NCBI GenBank assembly: GCA_030762175.1
Contig: CM060835.1
Coordinates: 81,897,001 to 81,961,000, forward strand
DNA from: Metallyticus violacea
Taxonomy: Eukaryota > Arthropoda > Insecta > Mantodea > Metallyticidae
DNA length: 64,000 nucleotides
Direction: 5' to 3'
The notes beneath the pieces were generated by a model that worked only from the letters and a program-made list of their open reading frames with translations, was not told the origin of the DNA and made no database searches. Below are positions 57,691 through 64,000 of the stretch, in pieces; positions within the stretch are counted from its first letter, which is position 1, and each line of letters begins with the position of its first letter. The position numbers and the translations under genes are program-made.

Positions 57691-60600
57691 GTGTGTATGT
57701 TGCTTAATATCATATTACATTTTAAGGTATCATTTCAGTTTTATCACATTATCTATACGCACACAAGAACATAATCACAAACTAACTTGTTCTTTACAAT
57801 TAACTAAATACATGAACAGAAAAATGTATCTTCTAAAGTGAAATTACACAGAAATAAGCAAACTGATATTGTGTATGAACCTTTAGTATATATAACTACC
57901 CTTGATTTCTACAGTAGTGTAGAACAGAGACTACAACTTCCCAGGCTTCTTGAATTTGTGCCCATAAGCCACCTTTTGTCTTGCACGAACAGGGAATGGG
58001 TGTATGCAACATATTGTATTTAGATATGTGCATGCATGCATGAACATTAAAGCTTGCTGTGTATTGGAAACTAATTTGTTAATGTTAAAAGGTTTATTAA
58101 AAAAAATGGTGCTATACCGGAAGGTGAACCTGTGCTTTTATCCAAGACATCACTGCACATTCTGCCACACAGCTAACAGAATACAAATACTAGATAGCAT
58201 CTTTAGTGCTGCCATATAACACAACTACTGCAGTGGCTTCACAGCCTTGCTGGTTACCTTGTGAACCGAGCACTGTAATGAGTAGGACTTAGAAGAATTT
58301 TGCATTCAATAGATGACTCAATTTTTTTATCAAGGGATGTACCTCTTACAGTTTTCAAATAACCAATGTTTAAATATCAGTTAGAAAATTATGATTTTGG
58401 CATTTAAAATATATATATAATAAAAATGAGTAGTTGAAATTAAAAAAAAAATATTGTTTTACTTATCTTATGGAATGATACTAATATTCTAAAATCCATG
58501 CCTTCATGTTCCCAAATTAATTTTTCATTAGTTGAATTGACTTGGACTTATGCTTGTAACCTTGTGAAATTACTTTATACAATGTATTATCTAATTAAAC
58601 TTGTGAGAGCAGACTTGCTAATGATTTGACTTCATGAAAGAATGGATTATGAAATGCCCAGAACTTTTCAATTGGGTTACCAAAAGGTAAAACGTTTCTG
58701 TCTGTGCTACTGCTGCCACATCAGTACAATTACTGATACAAAATCATCATTAGACATTTGAATTTTTATTCTCTGATGATATACCTCTAACAATCAACCA
58801 TTTTGAACTTACTTAGAAGTTCCTTTACAATGCATTGGCAAAGTGGTCTTTGAAGCACCAATCTGCAGCTCAGCACTGAAATCAAAAGCTTAATAGCTCC
58901 CAGGTTTAATGAGTCATGTCCTTTTTATTTTCTGAGATAAATGCCCCAAATCATCAACTCTCATTTTAGTCCATCCAGCTTCAGCAGATTCATCTCAAAC
59001 AACAAAAAGTAAAAGTGGTAAACCTGATTATTTACATCACACCACAAATCAATTTTTATTATAATGCTCTGCATTGAACTTTCTCATTAAAGTTTTGTCA
59101 TTACATTTTCTTGAACATGCTATATTTTTAACAGGAACAGGCCTTCCTAAGCTTTTATTTCTACTTTACTTTCTAATGTCAGCATAAAAATAATAAAATA
59201 ATAGTTTATGCAGCAGTGCTTTTAACTTCACTCAATGGACTGGTGATAAAAACTAATTAATAATATGTTTCCATCCTTTGTTATTGCTGTGTAAGCATTT
59301 TTTGTGTTCGTGCAGTAAGCTATCAGGTGAAAAGAATAGCTATTCACTCTCTTTTTCCCTTTTACTATGCATGTGCCATGCCAGGAGACAGATTTCTTGT
59401 GACTCCTGTTAAATAGATATACTCCAGTAGCACTCCCCCTTGCCCACAAATAGCAAGGTGAAATTATGAAGCTAGGTGGGCAACTGAGAAGCAGCCTCCA
59501 CTTCTATGCTTTAGAAGAAAGAAATATACTTAACTTCCTTTAAATTTTTGAATTGTATTACTTATTTGAAAGTTTATCTTAGTACAACAACAGGTGAACA
59601 TTAATTTTATATTTAAATATTTAAAAAGGTACTGAAATGCTTGAGGGTAGAGTGCTCCATTGTTCATTAGCAGCAACTACACCGCTGATTATCAAGAAAT
59701 AGATGTGCTAATGTTATTGCTATAACTGTAGTATATTTTTTATTTCAGTGTGTGAAGGGAATACCACTTTCATTAACATGCCATTTTCTTCTTACTTTCC
59801 TTCTCTAATATTTTAGGTTTTGGACCTAGTTAATCCATTTCAACTAATTGGCAAATAAAATACCTAAGGCATACCATATCTAACTCAAACAGGGCTCATT
59901 TGCCATAGTACAGATAGTTGTGAGGAAGGGATGCTTAAATGAAACCTTCCCCTTGGCTGAGTTCATGTAGGGGCAAAACCTATAAAGACCTAGGTTCTAG
60001 GTACTAATTTCTGTACTTAGCATTATAAAGTTATTCTGTTCTGTACTATAAACCTACGGAGATAGTTGTATCATACAAACTGACTACCTATATGCTCACT
60101 TTTATTTCAAAACATGAAGAAATTTAGTTTTGCTGTTTCCAATTAGGTGTATTAATGAATGCAATACAATAAGAAATCCAGTTTCATTGTAAAATTAGAT
60201 TAATAAAATCATTTAAATTTAGAATGATTGAATAAATTTCAAAGTAGGTATATGGAAGAAGGACATTACTTTAGGAACAATTATTAACTAACTGAAATTT
60301 TATTGGATCTTTTTAAAAGATATTTATAAATTTTGCCTTATTTTCGATACAGTTGCCATGCCTTGCAACTTTTGGCCCACCTGTCCACATCCTTGCTGAT
60401 GTCCCCAAGAAAAAGCTTTTTGGTGTGATCTTTCCAACTGTAGACCTTTATTACCTCATCATCTACAAATGTCTGACCCTACTAGTGCTCTTTCACAAGC
60501 CAAACAAGTTAAAGGCTATGGCAAGCAGACTGTTGGTGGGTGTTTCAATATTTCAAAATTTCAGACCACACAATATATTCACTGTATGTGCAGCCATTCA

Positions 60601-60829
60601 GAAATGGGTACTGTAGAGAAGCAGCAGTACTCCTTTTGAGAGAAGTTCCTGGGATTTTGAATTTGACAAGCTCCAACTTGTTCACCAGCATGCACATTGC
60701 TCTATTGAGCACTAGCTGCAGTGTGACCCTTTTCCTGAAAGTATTCCAATATTTTGCATCTTAAAAAGTTGTCAACATAACTTTCCCAGCTGGAACCTGT
60801 GCCTTGAACTTTTCCTGTCAGAGATATTG
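57691..60829. other. Long AT-rich stretch; possible gypsy-like scrap at 60350-60890
   Basis: No gene from 57691 to 60340. On the minus strand near 60440-60340, LGDISKDVDRWAKSCKAWQL resembles the zinc-binding end of gypsy-type integrases (W...DV..W...C..CQ), but the His pair is not visible and only about 25 residues match. Confidence 0.35.
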
Positions 60830-61707
60830 CATAAATATATAGATAGATTGGGGGGATTTGATGGAGTTTTTGAATACTCCAGCACATCAGCCTTAAGGCT
60901 TTTTGTACTACCCCATCGGAGATATGCCTTCATTGTTTACCAAAATTCATCCTTGTACTAGTTGCAGTATTTTGGTTTCAACGTTGGCATTTTTTCCCCA
61001 GATCTTCCCTGGTTAAAGAGAGAACAAGTCTCTTTTTTTCTAGGATTGGGCACTCAAGCAGGCTGTGCGAGGCAGATTCCTTCTGCTGTTTGCACATTCT
61101 GCAAGTGGGATATTCTTTATAGATACCCGCTTTTCGTAGGTGTTTTCTGAAGTGAGTATGTTCAGTAATTGATGCAATTGCTTTCCTCATTACTCTTCAG
61201 TCCAATTGGAGAAGGAATGAGGCGAGATTCTTGCTAGGGCCTAGGATGAATTTCCTAGTTTGAATCTGTTGAGGAAGGTTTGCCATCTTGGTTGATGCGT
61301 ATCCCCAATCCGTGTTTTGACTGTGGTCTTAGCGATATGACTATTGATTTCGACCACGGGCTCAGGGTCAAGAAAGGGGTATCAGCATCCCATTTTGCCA
61401 GCTGATCTGCCATTTCATTCCCATAAATTCCCTGATGCCTCGGCACTCACCGCAGGTCGAGCCTGTTGCAGGATGCCAGGAAAAACGGGACATTTTGACA
61501 TTCCCGTACCAGTTTAGATCGTACCTGGTCAGAGGAAAGGGCTTTTAGAGCATTTTGACTCTCTGAGGGAATGAGAATTCGTTTCCTCCGATAATTCTTC
61601 TCCAGACCTCTATAGGCGCATTTTAAGAAAGCAAAAACTTCCACCTGGAATTCGGTACAATATTTATCAAGGCTTATACTAAAATTAGTTCTTGGAGATT
61701 GACCATA
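60830..61707 (-). mobile_element. LINE-C 3' part: RNase H and zinc end
   Basis: Minus-strand, reading leftward from the mariner: YGQSPRTNFSISLDKYCTEF, QVEVFAFLKCAYRGLEKNYR, ESQNALKALSSDQVRSKLV (RNase H), PRHQGIYGNEMADQLAK near 61440-61395 (family WVPGH.GI.GNE.AD.LA), then KHLRKAGIYKEYPTCRMCKQ and ASHSLLECPILE at 61140-61050 (C-terminal CxxC..H...C). Frames change but damage is moderate. Continues at 62965-64000. Confidence 0.85.
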
Positions 61708-62964
61708 TGAAGGTAGATCCATAAGTTTCCGATCTCACCGATAAGGATTATCACCTTCACAAAACCCTTATCTGGTGTCACTTTATCTGTTAAGTAAATA
61801 ATTGTAGCTGTAACTTCCGCTCCGCTGTCTTCAGTTCAGATACAGTTGATAAAGAAGGCTATGTGTAGAAGATTGTGACATGTTCAAAATAGAATATCGA
61901 GCTGATATTAAGCTCTTCACAAAAGAAGGACTTACTCCAAACAGCAATTGAACGGTGTATGTGGAGAAGCATCCCCCCCCCCATTTTCTACCGTAAAAGA
62001 ATAGGCCAAATTTTTGCGAATGGTTCGAGAAAGCATTGAAGACGAGGAGCGTGCAGGTCGGCCCTTGGAGGTGCTCACTCCTGAAAACATCGCTCTTGTG
62101 GAGGGAAAAATTATGGAAGACCGGCGGCTCGAAGTTACGGAAATAGCAGCAAGGTTGGGCCTTTCTAAAACAACAGTCCTTTGAATTATTCATGATCATT
62201 TAAACATGAATAAGCTTAGACTACTTTCCTCAATCCAAAATCAGCATCAGCAATCCAAAATTAGGCATTTTTGAAGCTCTGCGTGGCAGTGAGAGAGAAG
62301 TTCTGCAAACCATTGTTACAGGAGATGAAACTATGGCCCTCTATTATGATCTCTTGTCCAAAAGAGAATCATTGGAGTGGCGTAAACTTGGCGAAGCACC
62401 GCTTTAAAGTCCAAGGCCACTCAGTTAATCAAGAAGATCTTGGTCACAATCTTTTGGAACTGTGAAGGAATACTGTTCATTGACTTCAAGGAGAGGAACA
62501 CCGCAGTAAATGGGAAGTACTATGCTGGCAAACTGCACAGACTACGTGCTTCCATCAAAGAGAAAAGGCGAGGAAAGCTGAGTGGTGGTGTGCGTCTTCT
62601 TCACGACAACACGCCTGTGTACACAGCTCTTGTTACAGAGGAAGCTGTGAAGAAATGTGGCTTCAATGAGACCGACCATCCACTCTACAGCCCAGATCTA
62701 GTTCCCAGTGACTATTTCTCTCAAAACTCAAGAAGGACCTTCGAGGAAGAAAATTTAAGTATGACGAAGAAGTGATAGATGATGTTTATGGCCGGCCATT
62801 TGGCACATAAGACTTCTGACTATTTTTGGAGGGGGATTGAAATGTTAATTCAAAGATGTGAGAAGTGTATGGCAATAAAGGGTAGTATTGAAAAGCGAAA
62901 TATAGTTTTTGCCTTTATCATACATAGAAAATAGTTAGGCTGGAAACTTGTGGACTTACCCTCG
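61708..62964 (+). mobile_element. Mariner element, nearly complete, inserted in LINE-C at TA
   Basis: 1257 bp between TA dinucleotides (61706-61707, 62965-62966). Imperfect terminal inverted repeats of about 30 bp: left TGAAGGTAGATCCATAAGTT against right CGAGGGTAAGTCCACAAGTT (opposite strand). The transposase on + strand reads ESIEDEERAGRPLEVLTPEN, RRLEVTEIAARLGLSKTTVL (HTH) at 62045-62185, TGDETMALYYDP at 62320-62350 (first Asp, second frame), VRLLHDNTPVYTALV at 62590-62635 (second Asp) and HPLYSPDLVPSDYF at 62680-62720 (third Asp). DD34D-like spacing. A stop after TTVL, shifts near 62280 and 62430, and a frame change after DYF inactivate it. Confidence 0.88.
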
Positions 62965-64000
62965 TACATTCCTGCACCCGATTGTAGCCCTTTGTAGGAT
63001 TAATTGGTATACCATATAAGTTGATTACCTTCTTGTTTTAGCATGCTTCCTTCCTTCCTTCCTTCCTTCCTTCCTTCCTTCCTTCCAGTTTTTCCTAAAT
63101 CTGAGAGTAACCCTGAGAGGAAGGAAATTACAGTATTGATTATTCATTAGGTCTAACCTTATCCTCAGTTCTGGAATATCCAGGAAATTTAGTATGGAAG
63201 TATGTCCGGTTACGACAAAGCTACTTCTGCAATTTCCTGTGTGTACCAAGGCCTAGCCTCCGCTAGTAAGCAAATGTCCATGGGACGGAGGCCTAATAGA
63301 GTCTCCAGTGCGATGGTTGGCGTCTGAAGGCCCCTGTAACACAAAGACATGCGAATCCCTGTTGCTTAGTAAACTTACCTGCAATACTAGTTTTTAAAGT
63401 TTTCCGCCAACAGGCAATGGTGCGTAAGATATCTGGCACCTAACTATAGCGACATAAAGCCAGTGGCTAATATGTGGTTTAAGGCCTCAGGTGGATCCGA
63501 TAGTACGTCTGATGGTTATGAGGGACACCTGGCTCTGCGGAGAATATTATTAATATGATTGTTCCAGGTCAGTTTCTTGTCCAGTTCAAGACCTAGATAT
63601 TTGACTGGCTCAGAATATTCCAGAGTTGAACTACCAAGCTTAACAGTATCTAAGCCTTTGAGATTCCTCCTGTTTGCATATGGAATGACAACTGTTTTGC
63701 TAGGATATATGGATAAACCTTTCTGCTTGCACCAGCTGTGAATTTCTCTCAGCCCATTGTTCATCATGTATGATACCGTATTGGGAAATTTCCCCAAAAT
63801 TATCATTGCTATATCATCTGCATAGCCTAGTATGTAAAACCCTTCCTGGGTCATATTTTGGAGTAGACTGTCCACCACAAGACTCCAAAGAAGAGGGGAA
63901 AGAATACCTCCATGTGGGCAACCCCTTGTGGCGACAATGCCTTTCGTTTCCCCAAGAAGACTATCAGTGATATTTTTGCTCCTAAGCATGTGGTTGCTCC
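62965..64000 (-). mobile_element. LINE-C middle part: reverse transcriptase and linker
   Basis: The minus-strand frame 63989-63516 reads MLRSKNITDSLLGETKGI, ATRGCPHGGILSPLLWSLVV (family GCPQGGVLSPLLW), ILGYADDIAMIILGKFPN with an intact YADD at about 63830-63820, CKQKGLSIYPSKTVVIPY and VKYLGLELDKKLTWNNHI. A further frame to 63025 gives TGHTSILNFLDIPELRIRLD, the linker before RNase H. A (TTCC)10 array at 63047-63086 interrupts it. The 5' part lies beyond the right edge. Confidence 0.85.
63047..63086 (+). repeat. (TTCC)10 microsatellite within LINE-C
   Basis: Ten TTCC units; falls between the RT-linker and RNase H coding regions of the minus-strand LINE. Confidence 0.9.

Noticed and set aside
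60340..60890. Gypsy-type integrase zinc-binding domain on the minus strand
   Set aside because: About 25 residues of similarity (DISKDVDRWAKSC) without the paired histidines or any LTR; kept only as a note.
1..64000. CRISPR arrays, operons, Shine-Dalgarno sites, integrated virus
   Set aside because: The window is eukaryotic nuclear DNA; no direct-repeat/spacer arrays, polycistronic layout or viral structural genes were seen.

Overview
This is a stretch of a large, AT-rich, repeat-rich animal nuclear genome, almost certainly an arthropod and probably an insect. The reasons are split genes with GT-AG introns up to about 15 kb, a CNK-type first exon with an insect-like N-terminus, arthropod-type LINEs, piggyBac, mariner/Tc1, hAT and Penelope-like elements, and tRNA-derived SINEs. 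I cannot name the species. There are no prokaryotic features.

Only two host genes can be supported, both on the + strand. (1) The 3' part of a STE24/ZMPSTE24-type CAAX prenyl protease gene, in four exons (12103-12397, 15254-15495, 19241-19384, 34455-34676), with compatible phases, the HELGH zinc motif and the C-terminal FEFQAD motif. Its first ~150 codons lie to the left of the window. (2) The first coding exon (50198-50255) of a connector-enhancer-of-KSR (CNK) gene, which encodes the start of a SAM domain; I found no later exon in the remaining 13.7 kb. A possible terminal exon of an unidentified minus-strand gene (35108-35232) converges on the STE24 3' end.

Nearly everything else is mobile DNA in layers. 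1-7740: a decayed minus-strand piggyBac-like element split by a 6.06 kb RNase H-bearing LINE (family A, 849-6910) with an 11-bp target duplication; then a 300-bp tRNA-derived SINE (7779-8078) with its own 11-bp duplication. 8450-11280: fragments of two LINEs and a mariner. STE24 introns 1 and 2: Tc1-like, Penelope-like and mariner remnants. STE24 intron 3 (15.1 kb): a second family A LINE opened by a hAT-like element (itself carrying a head-to-head pair of Penelope fragments), by a 4.46 kb LINE of a different family (B, 9-bp duplication), and by an unclassified ~1.3 kb insert, with a mariner remnant at its 3' end. 35-42 kb: a Tc1/mariner-superfamily transposon, a LINE scrap, and a perfect 87-bp inverted repeat enclosing a second SINE copy. 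42-49 kb: two hAT remnants and microsatellites. 51-57 kb: a CR1/Jockey-like LINE, a hAT C-terminus and an unnamed repeat-protein family, all on the minus strand. 60.8-64 kb: a minus-strand RNase H LINE (family C) cut by an almost complete 1257-bp mariner at a TA site.

STE24 removes the AAX tripeptide from farnesylated CAAX proteins in ER and inner nuclear membranes; CNK is a scaffold in Ras/Raf signalling. They share no operon-like organisation. I did not find a convincing new biological system. The most unusual structures are the perfect 87-bp inverted repeat, the Penelope palindrome inside a nested hAT, and the out-of-frame triplication of the zinc-finger-coding end of the family A LINE.
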